Shown: in pieces, positions 45,221-54,138 of the stretch | Numbering within the stretch: position 1 is the first letter of the stretch | How the letters are laid out: every line of letters starts with the position of its first letter | NCBI GenBank assembly: GCA_040274725.1 | Contig: JBEMAQ010000001.1 | Span: forward strand, 124,001-188,000 | Reading direction: 5' to 3' | Origin: Solibacillus sp040274725 | Lineage (GTDB): Bacteria > Bacillota > Bacilli > Bacillales_A > Planococcaceae | DNA length: 64,000 nucleotides | Position numbers and translations under genes: made by a program | Notes under the pieces: generated by a model | Seen by the model: the letters and a program-made list of their open reading frames with translations, nothing else | What the model was told of the DNA's origin: nothing | Databases searched by the model: none

Positions 45221-45565
45221 TGCTTTTAAACGAAGGCGCGCACAACGCTTTTTCGTTTCTTTAAATAATTCATCAAGCTGGCGGTAGCACGCATATTGCC
45301 CCGGGCGCATTTTAATAAAGGCTAAGCGCTCCGCCCCGTTAATTGGCAGTAGCTCGTATTCTTCTTGCAAACTAAGCGGTGCATCTATTTGCGCACTGTC
45401 TACTACTAATCGCTCAAATAGCGCAATTCCTTGCTCCATCAGTGCGCGTGCGGAGCCATCACGTAAACTATGTGCCTCGTGAATCGCCTGCTGCAATGCT
45501 TCCCACTCGGCGTACCACGCATCCACAAGCTCCTTTGTGATAGCTTCTTTTTTTACTTCAATCAT
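45218..45565 (-). CDS. ypoC: YpoC-like protein
   Basis: A 115-residue cytosolic protein of unknown function in the place of B. subtilis ypoC, between nth and ponA. Conserved-looking segments are EWEALQQAIHEAHS and the C-terminal AFIKMRPGQYACYRQLDELFKETKKRCAR. The ATG overlaps the nth stop codon (ATGA), which fixes this start; the longer frame reaching 45658 lies inside nth. The function cannot be inferred beyond linkage with nth and dnaD. Confidence 0.75.
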   Translation of the reverse strand: MIEVKKEAITKELVDAWYAEWEALQQAIHEAHSLRDGSARALMEQGIALFERLVVDSAQIDAPLSLQEEYELLPINGAERLAFIKMRPGQYACYRQLDELFKETKKRCARLRLKA

Positions 45566-46221
45566 CCGTTCACCAATCCTTTTTTCAGACGCTTTTGCCC
45601 CTCGCGACAATCGCTTAGTAATGGACAAGCTGTGCATCCCGGATTTTGCGCTTTGCAATGATAACGACCAAAGAAAATCATTTGATGATGGGCCTTACTC
45701 CAACGTTCAATCGGTGTTTTCTTCATAATCGTTTCTTCTACCTCAAGGACATTATCCTTCCAGCGGCACAGGCCTAGACGCTTCGCGATTCGCTCAACAT
45801 GCGTATCTACAGCCATTGCTGGCACGTCAAATGCAACCGATAGTACAACGTTCGCCGTCTTACGCCCAACGCCTGGAAATGTCACTAGTGCCTCACGATT
45901 TGCCGGAATCTCTCCGCCGTATTCGTTTATTAGTCGCTCGCATAACGCCTGAATATTTTTCGCTTTATTACGGTACAGGCCAATTGAACGAATATCTTGC
46001 TGCAATTCTTCAAGCGGCACTGCTAAATAATCTTCAGGCATTTTATATTTTTGAAATAGTTTTTTCGTTACTTTATTGACAAGCACGTCCGTACATTGCG
46101 CTGACAGGAGCGTGGCAATCGTTAATTCAAATGGATTATCATGCACAAGCTCACAATGTGCATCTGGAAACATGCGGTCCATCTCATCTAAAAAATGGAG
46201 CCATTGCTTTTTCGTTAGCAT
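45562..46221 (-). CDS. nth: endonuclease III (DNA glycosylase/AP lyase)
   Basis: A 219-residue repair enzyme removing oxidised pyrimidines. The helix-hairpin-helix LVTFPGVGRKTANVVLSVAF carries the catalytic Lys, and AVDTHVERIAKRLG the catalytic Asp; the 4Fe-4S motif is C-x6-C-x2-C-x5-C (CKAQNPGCTACPLLSDC). The ATG at 46221 has AAGGGGGG upstream; the longer frame extends into dnaD. It lies 13 bases after dnaD. Confidence 0.95.
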   Translation of the reverse strand: MLTKKQWLHFLDEMDRMFPDAHCELVHDNPFELTIATLLSAQCTDVLVNKVTKKLFQKYKMPEDYLAVPLEELQQDIRSIGLYRNKAKNIQALCERLINEYGGEIPANREALVTFPGVGRKTANVVLSVAFDVPAMAVDTHVERIAKRLGLCRWKDNVLEVEETIMKKTPIERWSKAHHQMIFFGRYHCKAQNPGCTACPLLSDCREGQKRLKKGLVNG

Positions 46222-46234
46222 AAGCCGTCCCCCC

Positions 46235-46951
46235 TTACTCTCGTTCCTCAAGCCAATTATAAAATGATACTTTTGGCGGTGCTGTTTGCTGTTGTACAGG
46301 TGGCTGCTTGACAATCGTATGCTGACGGAACTGTTCACTATGCTTTTCAATCTGCTGCAGTGATTTAATATTTTTCTTTTTCCACTCAAATAAAATACGA
46401 TCTACATAACGCATCGACAGCTTACCTGCGAGTACCGCTTCTTTTAGTGCAGCGCGAATGATTTCCGGTGTATGCCCGTCCTGGTCAAGCCACATATTGA
46501 CTGTCTCGATTTCAATGGGCGATAAAAGCCTACCAAACTCCTGCTCAAACTGACCAAATATCGCTGCCGCATCTTGCTGCACCGTCACCTCTTCTTGCTT
46601 ATTCAATGACGCCTCGTACAAATCAACAAGACGCGACCAAAGCGGAAACAATGAATATTTCTCTGATAATTTGCCGCTCGCATCGACTCCTTGCGTAATT
46701 TCAAGTAAGCCCTTTTGCATTAATCGCTGGAGCATGAGTGAAATATGATTGACCTGAAAATGCGTGCGGTTCGCTAAATCATTGGGCGTCGGAAAATCAA
46801 TACCCTGTGCTTCAAACGATAAAAGTTGCAAGACGATAAGTGCCTCATCATCAGCAACTGCTAGCTCCTTATAAAACTGAAAAAAAAGCTGAGGAACGTT
46901 GACATTCCCCTGCTCTGTCCAAAAGCGGAGTCGATTAAATTTCTGCTGCAT
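46235..46951 (-). CDS. dnaD: DNA replication initiation protein DnaD
   Basis: A 238-residue primosome protein: N-terminal winged-helix domain (about 1-110; DLANRTHFQVNHISLMLQRLMQKGLLEI) and a C-terminal DnaD/DnaB-like helical domain ending in the YxxxIL(F)EWKKKNI motif that contacts DNA. It helps load the replicative helicase. AAAGGAG precedes the ATG. It is followed by nth, as in B. subtilis. Confidence 0.93.
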   Translation of the reverse strand: MQQKFNRLRFWTEQGNVNVPQLFFQFYKELAVADDEALIVLQLLSFEAQGIDFPTPNDLANRTHFQVNHISLMLQRLMQKGLLEITQGVDASGKLSEKYSLFPLWSRLVDLYEASLNKQEEVTVQQDAAAIFGQFEQEFGRLLSPIEIETVNMWLDQDGHTPEIIRAALKEAVLAGKLSMRYVDRILFEWKKKNIKSLQQIEKHSEQFRQHTIVKQPPVQQQTAPPKVSFYNWLEERE

Positions 46952-47061
46952 GTCGTGATGACTCCTTTCGTAATCAAGCTAAGCTCAGTCTAGCCGCGTT
47001 TAGCTTTTCACATAAGATATAGAAGACGCCCGAAAAAAAATTCGGACGTCTGTCATGTTTA

Positions 47062-48357
47062 TTAAGGGTATAAACGGTTCAGCAGGCGTGGGAACGGAAT
47101 GGTCTCACGAATATGCTCCGTGCCTGAAATCCAAGCAACTGTTCGCTCTAAACCAAGACCGAAGCCTGAGTGTGGTACTGAGCCTTGCTTACGCAGCTCT
47201 AAATACCAAGCATATGCATCAAGTGATAACCCATGCTCTTCAAGACGAGATTTTAATAAATCATAGTCATGAATACGCTCTGAACCACCAATAATTTCAC
47301 CGTAGCCTTCTGGAGCTATAAGATCTGCACATAATACAACATCATCGCGCTCTGGGTGCGGTTGCATGTAGAATGGCTTAATGCCTACTGGGTAGCAAGT
47401 AATGAATACTGGCTTGTCGAAGTGATTCGCAATCGCCGTTTCATGCGGTGCACCAAAATCATCGCCCCACTGAATGTCATCAAAGCCTTGTTCATGTAAG
47501 AATTTGATCGCATCATCGTATGAGATACGCGGGAATGGTGCTTGAATATTTTCAAGTTTCGAAGTATCACGACCAAGACGCTCTAAATCTTGCTGACAGT
47601 TTTTCAGTACTGATTGAACGATGTGCGTAACGTACTGCTCTTGCACTTCTAAGTTTTCCTCAAACTCAACGAATGCCATCTCTGGCTCGATCATCCAAAA
47701 CTCGATTAAGTGACGACGTGTTTTTGATTTTTCGGCACGGAATGTCGGACCGAATGAGAATACACGACCTTGTGCCATCGCAGCCGCTTCCATATAAAGC
47801 TGACCTGATTGAGAAAGGTATGCGTCCTCATCAAAATACTTCGTTGCAAAAAGCTCCGATGTACCTTCTGGCGCTGAACCCGTTAAAATTGGCGGGTCCA
47901 TTTTTGTAAAGCCATTGTCGTTAAAGAACTCATAAGTCGCACGAATAATTTCGTTACGCACCTTCATTACGGCATGCTGCTTACGAGAGCGTAACCATAG
48001 ATGACGGTTGTCCATTAAGAACTCTGTCCCGTGCTCTTTTGGTGTAATTGGGAAGTCCACTGCTGCGTGAATGACTTCGATACCCGTTACATTTAACTCT
48101 GCACCGAATGATGAACGCGCGTCTTCTTTTACTTCACCAATAATATACATAGACGTTTCTTGTGTTAGACCTTTTGCAACTGCGAATAACTCCTCGCCTA
48201 CTTCTTCTTTGACAACAACGCCTTGCGCGAAGCCTGAGCCGTCACGTAATTGTAAGAATGCCATTTTACCGCTAGCACGTTTGTTTGCTAACCAAGCACC
48301 GATTTTTACTGTTTCGCCGATATGCGCGGGCATATCCTTGATCATAATTTTTTTCAT
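47062..48357 (-). CDS. asnS: asparaginyl-tRNA synthetase
   Basis: A 431-residue class IIb synthetase: OB-fold anticodon domain (1-110), then the catalytic core with motif 2 FRAEKSKTRRHLIEFWMIE and motif 3 GFGLGLERTVAWI. It charges tRNA-Asn. GGAGG lies 6 bases before the ATG at 48357; the longer frame reaching 48396 has no such site and overlaps repeat family 2. It is preceded by aspB, the Bacillus order. No T-box leader is visible. Confidence 0.95.
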   Translation of the reverse strand: MKKIMIKDMPAHIGETVKIGAWLANKRASGKMAFLQLRDGSGFAQGVVVKEEVGEELFAVAKGLTQETSMYIIGEVKEDARSSFGAELNVTGIEVIHAAVDFPITPKEHGTEFLMDNRHLWLRSRKQHAVMKVRNEIIRATYEFFNDNGFTKMDPPILTGSAPEGTSELFATKYFDEDAYLSQSGQLYMEAAAMAQGRVFSFGPTFRAEKSKTRRHLIEFWMIEPEMAFVEFEENLEVQEQYVTHIVQSVLKNCQQDLERLGRDTSKLENIQAPFPRISYDDAIKFLHEQGFDDIQWGDDFGAPHETAIANHFDKPVFITCYPVGIKPFYMQPHPERDDVVLCADLIAPEGYGEIIGGSERIHDYDLLKSRLEEHGLSLDAYAWYLELRKQGSVPHSGFGLGLERTVAWISGTEHIRETIPFPRLLNRLYP

Positions 48358-48390
48358 AAAATCCTCCAAAATCTTGAAAGCGAGCTCGTG

Positions 48391-48510
48391 AATCAATTAC
48401 GCCTCGGCGTAATTGCGTCTGGATTCGGCTTTGCGTTCGCGCAAAGAACTCCTTTCCGAATCCATGACATCCGCCGGAGGCTTTAACTTCTTTCAACCGA
48501 AAGAAGTTAA
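48391..48510. repeat. dispersed structured repeat family 2, copy 2
   Basis: Hairpin arms CAATTACGCC (48394-48403) and GGCGTAATTG (48406-48415); then GGATTCGG (48421) pairing with CCGAATCC (48456) around an inner CTTTGCG-ttcg-CGCAAAG stem; then AACTTCTTTC-aac-CGAAAGAAGTT closing the element. The aspB stop codon lies in the last arm. It fills the whole gap between aspB and asnS. Confidence 0.75.
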
Positions 48511-49700
48511 GCTTGCCACTTCGCAGTTACAAACTCATGAATACGACGAACTGCTTCTTCTAGTTTTTCTAATGATGTTGCATAAGATAGACGCATTGTC
48601 GCGTCTGCACCAAAGCCTGAACCTGGGATTACAGCAACATTTGCCTCTTCAAGTAATGCTTTTGCAAACGCATCTACTGATTCGAAGCCTGTGTTTTTTG
48701 CTGCCTCTGACACATCTGGTAATAAATAAAACGCACCTTGTGGCTTTAATACGCTAAAGCCAGGAATTGCTGCAAGCTTCGGATAAATCACATCTAAGCG
48801 AGACTCGAATGCCTGACGCATTTCTTCTACAGCGTCTTGTGGACCGTTGTAGGCTTCCACTGTTGCGTGCTGTGCTGTTGTTGTTGCATTTGATGTTGAA
48901 TGCGATGCAAGATCTGTCATAGCATTGATGATGTCTTTATCGCCTGCTGCATAGCCGATGCGCCAGCCTGTCATTGAGTGTGATTTGGCCACACCGTTGA
49001 TAACGATTGTACGTGCTTTAATCGCCGCTGAAATTTGTGCGATTGAATAATGCTCTACACCATTGTATACAAGCTTCTCATAAATTTCATCTGAAACGAT
49101 TAGGATGTCTTTTTCTTCTGCAACACGCGCTAGTGCCTCAAGCTCCTCTTTTGAGTAAATCATCCCTGATGGGTTTGATGGTGAGTTGATAATCACTGCT
49201 TTTGTTTTGTCTGTTACAGCCGCTTCTAATTGAGCTGGTGTAATTTTGTATTTTTGCGCTGCTGTACCTTCGATGTAAACCGGTACACCGCCCGCTAATT
49301 TTACTTGCTCAGGATACGATACCCAATACGGGATTGGAATAATCACTTCATCGCCCGCGTCTAAAATGACTTGGAACAATGTGTATAGTACATGCTTTGC
49401 ACCAACGCCAACGATAATCTGATTTGCTTCGTATGTAAGGTTGTTATCGCGTTGTAATTTGTCGATGATTGCTTTCTTTAATACCGGCAGACCACCAGCT
49501 GGCGTATATTTTGTTAAGCCCGCATTCATTGAAGATACCGCTGCATCTAAAATGTTTTGTGGTGTGTTAAAATCTGGTTCACCTGCACCAAGACCGATAA
49601 TATCGATGCCTTGTGCCTTTAATTCATTGGCCTTTGCAGTAATGGCTAATGTTGAAGATGGGGATAAAGTTTTTACACGGCTTGCTAAAATTTGTTTCAT
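48507..49700 (-). CDS. aspB: aspartate aminotransferase, class I (AspB)
   Basis: A 397-residue PLP enzyme making aspartate from oxaloacetate. NSPSNPSGMIYS (PLP-pocket Asn), SDEIYEKLVY (Asp), the Schiff-base Lys in VAKSHSMTGWRIGY and the substrate Arg near FGADATMRLSYA are all present. It belongs to the Ib subgroup like B. subtilis AspB. It supplies aspartate to the downstream asnS pathway context. Its last codons and stop are supplied by repeat family 2. Confidence 0.93.
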   Translation of the reverse strand: MKQILASRVKTLSPSSTLAITAKANELKAQGIDIIGLGAGEPDFNTPQNILDAAVSSMNAGLTKYTPAGGLPVLKKAIIDKLQRDNNLTYEANQIIVGVGAKHVLYTLFQVILDAGDEVIIPIPYWVSYPEQVKLAGGVPVYIEGTAAQKYKITPAQLEAAVTDKTKAVIINSPSNPSGMIYSKEELEALARVAEEKDILIVSDEIYEKLVYNGVEHYSIAQISAAIKARTIVINGVAKSHSMTGWRIGYAAGDKDIINAMTDLASHSTSNATTTAQHATVEAYNGPQDAVEEMRQAFESRLDVIYPKLAAIPGFSVLKPQGAFYLLPDVSEAAKNTGFESVDAFAKALLEEANVAVIPGSGFGADATMRLSYATSLEKLEEAVRRIHEFVTAKWQA

Positions 49701-49713
49701 AGAACATGCTCCT

Positions 49714-50196
49714 CTACAAGTTTAATATGCGTTTCCACCATTGACCGTCCTCAAATAAAATGTAGACATAGTTGAGCTTATCCGTATCGCTAACATACGT
49801 AATTTCCCACACAACACCTGGCTCTTCAAAGCCTAATTTTACATGAAGAATTTCCTTTACGGCCGTCTCACGTTGCAAAACATCAATTGCCTGTTGCTCT
49901 GTCACGCCCGTCTCTAAAAACACGTACTGCATACTTTTTTCGTCCATATTAATTGGCACAAAAACCGCTTTTTCTTTACCGCTTTCGTCGATCCCAAAAA
50001 CAGTAATATACGGTTTGTTGCCATTATATACATACGAGCTCGTAATACTAGCAAGTGCTTTCGTTTCCAGTGCAAAGCTTTCGGCCTGTTGCTCCATTTT
50101 AGTAAACGGCGCATCCGACTTCCAGAACACCAGTACAGAGATCACAAGTGACAGCGACAAAATAAAGACGACACCAAAAATAAGCCAGTTTTTCAT
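49714..50196 (-). CDS. ypmB: YpmB-like membrane-anchored protein (DUF5590)
   Basis: A 160-residue protein with one N-terminal membrane helix (NWLIFGVVFILSLSLVISVLVFW) and an extracytoplasmic PepSY-like domain ending FEDGQWWKRILNL. The place between dinG and aspB and the size match B. subtilis YpmB, whose function is unknown. Its ATG overlaps the stop of a 22-residue frame by four bases. It ends 14 bases before aspB. Confidence 0.8.
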   Translation of the reverse strand: MKNWLIFGVVFILSLSLVISVLVFWKSDAPFTKMEQQAESFALETKALASITSSYVYNGNKPYITVFGIDESGKEKAVFVPINMDEKSMQYVFLETGVTEQQAIDVLQRETAVKEILHVKLGFEEPGVVWEITYVSDTDKLNYVYILFEDGQWWKRILNL

Positions 50197-50261
50197 GTGT
50201 TCACCTGTTGTAGCGAATTACATGGACTCGCTGCTAATATGTTGTAGTTCATTTTTTTCAT
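50193..50261 (-). CDS. possible 22-residue leader peptide coupled to ypmB
   Basis: MKKMNYNILAASPCNSLQQV followed by NT and stop; its TGA overlaps the ypmB ATG (ATGA). A weak purine-rich stretch (AAAGCAGG) lies upstream. In B. subtilis a different short gene (ypmA) occupies this place. It may be a translational-coupling peptide or chance. Confidence 0.3.
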   Translation of the reverse strand: MKKMNYNILAASPCNSLQQVNT

Positions 50262-50284
50262 AGCTGTCTACCTGCTTTCTTTCC

Positions 50285-53080
50285 TTATCGTTTCTCATTA
50301 TACCAATTACTGAGCGCTTGTACCATACTATCAAGTGCTAGCTTTTGTACAGAAATCGGCGGCAATGCACGAATAAACTCTGAGCCGTAAGATTTCGACT
50401 CAATGCGGCGATCAAGCACGATTAACACGCCGCGGTCCGCACTCGAGCGCACGAGCCTTCCAAAGCCCTGCTTAAAGCGTAAAATCGCATCTGGCAAGGC
50501 AAGTTCTGCAAACGCATTCCCTCCCTGCGACTCCACAAAATGAGCACGCGCTCTAAAAGTCGGCTCCTCTGGTGAAGAAAATGGTAGACGCACCACAATG
50601 ACCGACGCAAGCCCGTCCCCTGGTACATCCACACCCTCCCAGAAGCTATTCGTCCCAAATAGCACGGAGCGATTAAACTTTTGGAATGCCTTTAACAGAC
50701 GCATGCGACTGCCTGCTGTCACACCTTGCGCAAACAGCATATAATCTTTCAATAGCTCGCTTTCTTGAATGAGCTCGACGGTTTTCCGTAGCATATCCTG
50801 CGACGTGAATAGCACAAAGCTGCGGCCTTCTGTCGTTTGTACTGCACGCGTAATCGCATGCGCGACCTCTTCAATATATTCGTCCTGCGACACTGCTTGA
50901 ATATCTGGCATGTCATCCACAATATATGCTCTCGCCCCGCTGTAATAGCTTGCGGGTGCTTGCAAGGAAATCATCTCCACATCACGACTTACACCGAGCT
51001 GGTCGGTAATAAAATGTGCATTAGATGGCACCGTCAGCGTCCCAGAAGTCCACACAACACCTGCACGTGCACGAATTGGCCCGAGTAGCTGCTCGATTGT
51101 CGTCGTGACATTAATCGGCTTTTTAAAGAGCTGAATACTCCCCGGCATACTGCGACGATCCACCTCTAGCCACGCGGAGTAATGGGCTTGCTCCACTAAA
51201 AATACTTCATCCCATTCAGATGCCTTCACTTTAAATTCACGTACCCAGTAACGCCACTGTGCGAGCACATATCGATGCTCTGGCGCTAGCTCGTCTACAC
51301 TGCTAGTAAACTGCTGTGACACGTCCTCTGCTAAATCAACCCAAGCCTGCAAGCTCGCTGCTACACGGCCAAAACGTGCGTAGTCAAGCTGCAAATCTTG
51401 CATAAAAATCGTCGGCTTCAATTCATGACGGTTCACCGTTTGCAGTTTACGCTGAATTTCCTTTTGCAGCATATAGATTGCCTCATCAAACGCACGTACT
51501 GCCTGCATAAAGCGTTTTTCAAGTTGCTGTAGCGTTTGCATCGGCACAAGCTGCTTTTTTAGTGCGATACGCTGGAATTGATAAAAGAGTTGCTCATCGG
51601 TATAAAGTCCGATTTGGCCAAATAAATATTTCCACTGCGTATAGGCAAATACCTTCTCATCACGCTGAATGGCTGCCTGGACAAATTGATGCGCCTCATC
51701 AATGACCCAGCCGCCAATATGCTCAAATATTTGCTCAAAGCGTACTAAATCGGCAAGTAACATCGCGTGATTGGTAATAATTAAATCGGCACTACGGCTA
51801 TTTTGCAGCGCGCGCGAATAAAAATCATAAAGCGGCATCGTCGTTTTTGGCAATTCAATTTTGCGAATGCGATCAAGCAGTAGTTGTCCGCCACCTGATA
51901 CATTCAGCTCATTTAAGTCCCCTGTTTCCGTTTTAGCAAGCCAAACCAGTACTTGCAGTAGCGTGAAGGTTTCATCATAGGATTCATCGGATGATTTTAA
52001 CATTTGCTCAAAGCGTACGACATCCACATAATGATTCATCCCTTTTAATAGCGCCACCTTCACCGGTTCGCCAAGAACGGCCTCGATTTTCGGCAATTCG
52101 TTTTGCAAAAGCTGGTCGAGTAAATGGCCTGTATACGTGCTAATCCCCACTTTACGCCCTGTTTTTTTCGCATAAAAGCAAGCCGGCAGTAGGTAGCCAA
52201 GTGTTTTACCAATCCCGGTTGACGCTTCAATTGCAATCTCCTTTTGTTCCTGCAGCGTCTCCCAAATATGGTCCATCATCAAAAACTGCTCCGGGCGCTC
52301 CTCATAATTTGGCAAGCCACGCATGAGTAGCTCCATTTTTTCATGACGCGTCGCTGGATAAATTTGCGCCTCACCCGTCGTTTTTGGCGTCGGTGCCATT
52401 TTACGAATCGCAATTTTGTTGAAATACACATGACCCTCTGTATCTAGCGTTTTCATCCGCTTGACTGATAGTGCTTCAAAAAATAACTGCGATAAGTTTG
52501 ACTTCAAGCGAAACGAGCGCTTATGCAGCTGCTCCAATGTCGTTTGCGGTAGGCTTAAAAGTTCTTCCCAGCAGCGCGCAAGGAGCAGTGCTGTCGCCAT
52601 CGCATCCTCATCCGCACGGTGCGCCGCGTCAAGCGGAATATTTAAATCCGCCGCGAGATCCCCTAATTTATAGCTAAGCGACATTGGAAATAAAATTTTC
52701 GCAAGCTCCACCGTATCCATCTTTTTGCCATGCCACTTCGGTAATCCCGCGCGACGAAACTCAAATTGTAAAAATGGTAAATCAAAGTCGGTATTATGTG
52801 CAACAAAAATAGCGTCCTGTAATAGCTCATAAATATAATCCGCATGCATCTCAAAGCCGTGTGCATCCGCCACATCTGCATCGGTAATATTCGTTAAATC
52901 TTGGATAAATGCGGGAATGCTTTTGCCGGGATGCAAAAATTTTGTATAGGTTTTTTCAATCGTCCAGTCGCGCATAATGACAATCGCAATTTGAATCATG
53001 CGGTCACCATTTGCCGGCGCGTGCCCGGTCGTTTCAATATCTACAATGGCGTATTTTTGCCCTTCGATCATGCTTTTCAA
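50285..53080 (-). CDS. dinG: DinG-type protein with N-terminal 3'-5' exonuclease domain
   Basis: A 931-residue protein. Residues 1-180 form a DnaQ-like DEDDh exonuclease (VDIETTGHAPANGDRMIQ, AHNTDFDLPFL, HRADEDAMAT). The rest is an XPD/DinG-like helicase fold with ASTGIGKTL, the box IDEAH and FGRLVRSSADRG. The Fe-S cysteines are missing (KGMNHYVDV where others have Cys). Staphylococcal and Bacillus DinG proteins of this type act as exonucleases rather than helicases. It is the first gene of the dinG-ypmB-aspB-asnS-dnaD run. Confidence 0.9.
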   Translation of the reverse strand: MKSMIEGQKYAIVDIETTGHAPANGDRMIQIAIVIMRDWTIEKTYTKFLHPGKSIPAFIQDLTNITDADVADAHGFEMHADYIYELLQDAIFVAHNTDFDLPFLQFEFRRAGLPKWHGKKMDTVELAKILFPMSLSYKLGDLAADLNIPLDAAHRADEDAMATALLLARCWEELLSLPQTTLEQLHKRSFRLKSNLSQLFFEALSVKRMKTLDTEGHVYFNKIAIRKMAPTPKTTGEAQIYPATRHEKMELLMRGLPNYEERPEQFLMMDHIWETLQEQKEIAIEASTGIGKTLGYLLPACFYAKKTGRKVGISTYTGHLLDQLLQNELPKIEAVLGEPVKVALLKGMNHYVDVVRFEQMLKSSDESYDETFTLLQVLVWLAKTETGDLNELNVSGGGQLLLDRIRKIELPKTTMPLYDFYSRALQNSRSADLIITNHAMLLADLVRFEQIFEHIGGWVIDEAHQFVQAAIQRDEKVFAYTQWKYLFGQIGLYTDEQLFYQFQRIALKKQLVPMQTLQQLEKRFMQAVRAFDEAIYMLQKEIQRKLQTVNRHELKPTIFMQDLQLDYARFGRVAASLQAWVDLAEDVSQQFTSSVDELAPEHRYVLAQWRYWVREFKVKASEWDEVFLVEQAHYSAWLEVDRRSMPGSIQLFKKPINVTTTIEQLLGPIRARAGVVWTSGTLTVPSNAHFITDQLGVSRDVEMISLQAPASYYSGARAYIVDDMPDIQAVSQDEYIEEVAHAITRAVQTTEGRSFVLFTSQDMLRKTVELIQESELLKDYMLFAQGVTAGSRMRLLKAFQKFNRSVLFGTNSFWEGVDVPGDGLASVIVVRLPFSSPEEPTFRARAHFVESQGGNAFAELALPDAILRFKQGFGRLVRSSADRGVLIVLDRRIESKSYGSEFIRALPPISVQKLALDSMVQALSNWYNEKR

Positions 53081-53168
53081 CTCACAGTCTTTTTTATACT
53101 ATCGGCATTTTATCATAGTTGCGCGCGACTGGTCATGTGCGAGCTAATAATCATCATTTATTTACATA

Positions 53169-53222
53169 AAAAAAAGCGCATTCACGTCGTGTTAGCTACG
53201 ACAAGCGCTAAAAGAGGTTGAT
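53169..53222. repeat. fragment of repeat family 1 (copy E)
   Basis: GCGCATTCACGTCGTGTTAG then CTACGACAAGCGCTAAAAGAGG resembles the 5' half of copies B and F. Only this half remains. Confidence 0.45.
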
Positions 53223-53265
53223 GTTTCTATTATTTATAACAATATTCCGAAATATCAAGCGACGA

Positions 53266-54138
53266 CTATTTATATCTTCGAACATATATAGCAACAGACA
53301 GGACGACAACCGCAACAATTGTACAACCGATAAATGATAAACTAACGGCTGACGAAATCGTCGTAGCATTTATATCATACACTATGCCGAAACTCAGCTT
53401 ATAATTATGCGCCGCTTCTTCGTTTCCCAGAAAAACCTTTGTTATCGAATCTTCCATTAAAACTTGGCGTAGCAATACCGTTGTATGGCTAATCGGGAAA
53501 AACTGAATCATGGACTGCACATAACTCAGTAACGCGGCCATTGGGACATAAACACCGCAGAAAAAACCAATTGCCGTCCCGATAATTGTACTAAGCGTCG
53601 AAAAAGCTGCTTGTGTTTTAATAAAAAGGACAATAAATAAATTAATCGAGCAACTGAGTAGAACAGAAATGAGTAAAATACCGATTACCTTTAGAAATGC
53701 GATTAGTGATAACAGTTTCCCACCGACTATCACTAAATAAATTTCACAACAAATGAACGCAAATACGGACATCGTAAAACCAACAATAAGTGCACTAATA
53801 ATATAACTCAACTGAATTTTCATACGTGATGCGGCAGTCGTTAAAAAGTCTGCTGTTGTTTTCATTTCTAAATCTTTCACGTAAATACTAAAAACTCCAA
53901 GTGTCGTTGTTACCGCAATAATAGAAAGTAAACCTGCAATCATCCATTCATTCACCATCAATTCAACAGCAGGTGTAAGAGGCACCGCTTGTTCAATTGC
54001 ATTTAATTGTGTTTTCTGAAGAAAGATGGCATACAAAACAATTAAAATGAGTACAGATAAAAGCGAGAAAAAAACAAGTGTGCGATTCCGAAAAAACACC
54101 TTATTATGACGGCTTACTAAACTTACTAGCATATTCAT
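53266..54138 (-). CDS. ABC-2 type transporter permease
   Basis: A 290-residue membrane protein with six predicted helices: one near residues 22-42, a cluster from about 70 to 220 and a final one at 262-285. The layout fits ABC-2 permeases of drug/polyketide exporters. Its ATG overlaps the ATPase stop (ATGA). It is the last gene of a LytTR-DUF3021-ATPase-permease operon. Family members export antibiotics, lantibiotics or lipids; the substrate is unknown. Confidence 0.85.
   Translation of the reverse strand: MNMLVSLVSRHNKVFFRNRTLVFFSLLSVLILIVLYAIFLQKTQLNAIEQAVPLTPAVELMVNEWMIAGLLSIIAVTTTLGVFSIYVKDLEMKTTADFLTTAASRMKIQLSYIISALIVGFTMSVFAFICCEIYLVIVGGKLLSLIAFLKVIGILLISVLLSCSINLFIVLFIKTQAAFSTLSTIIGTAIGFFCGVYVPMAALLSYVQSMIQFFPISHTTVLLRQVLMEDSITKVFLGNEEAAHNYKLSFGIVYDINATTISSAVSLSFIGCTIVAVVVLSVAIYVRRYK

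Noticed and set aside
47024..47052. Hairpin after asnS as a rho-independent terminator
   Set aside because: AGACG-CCGAA pairs with TTCGG-CGTCT, but the T-run is in the loop and no T-tract follows on the minus strand; dnaD transcription may simply continue from asnS.
48358..48506. T-box or other tRNA-sensing leader before asnS
   Set aside because: The region is repeat family 2, also present upstream of dynA, so it is not specific to asnS.
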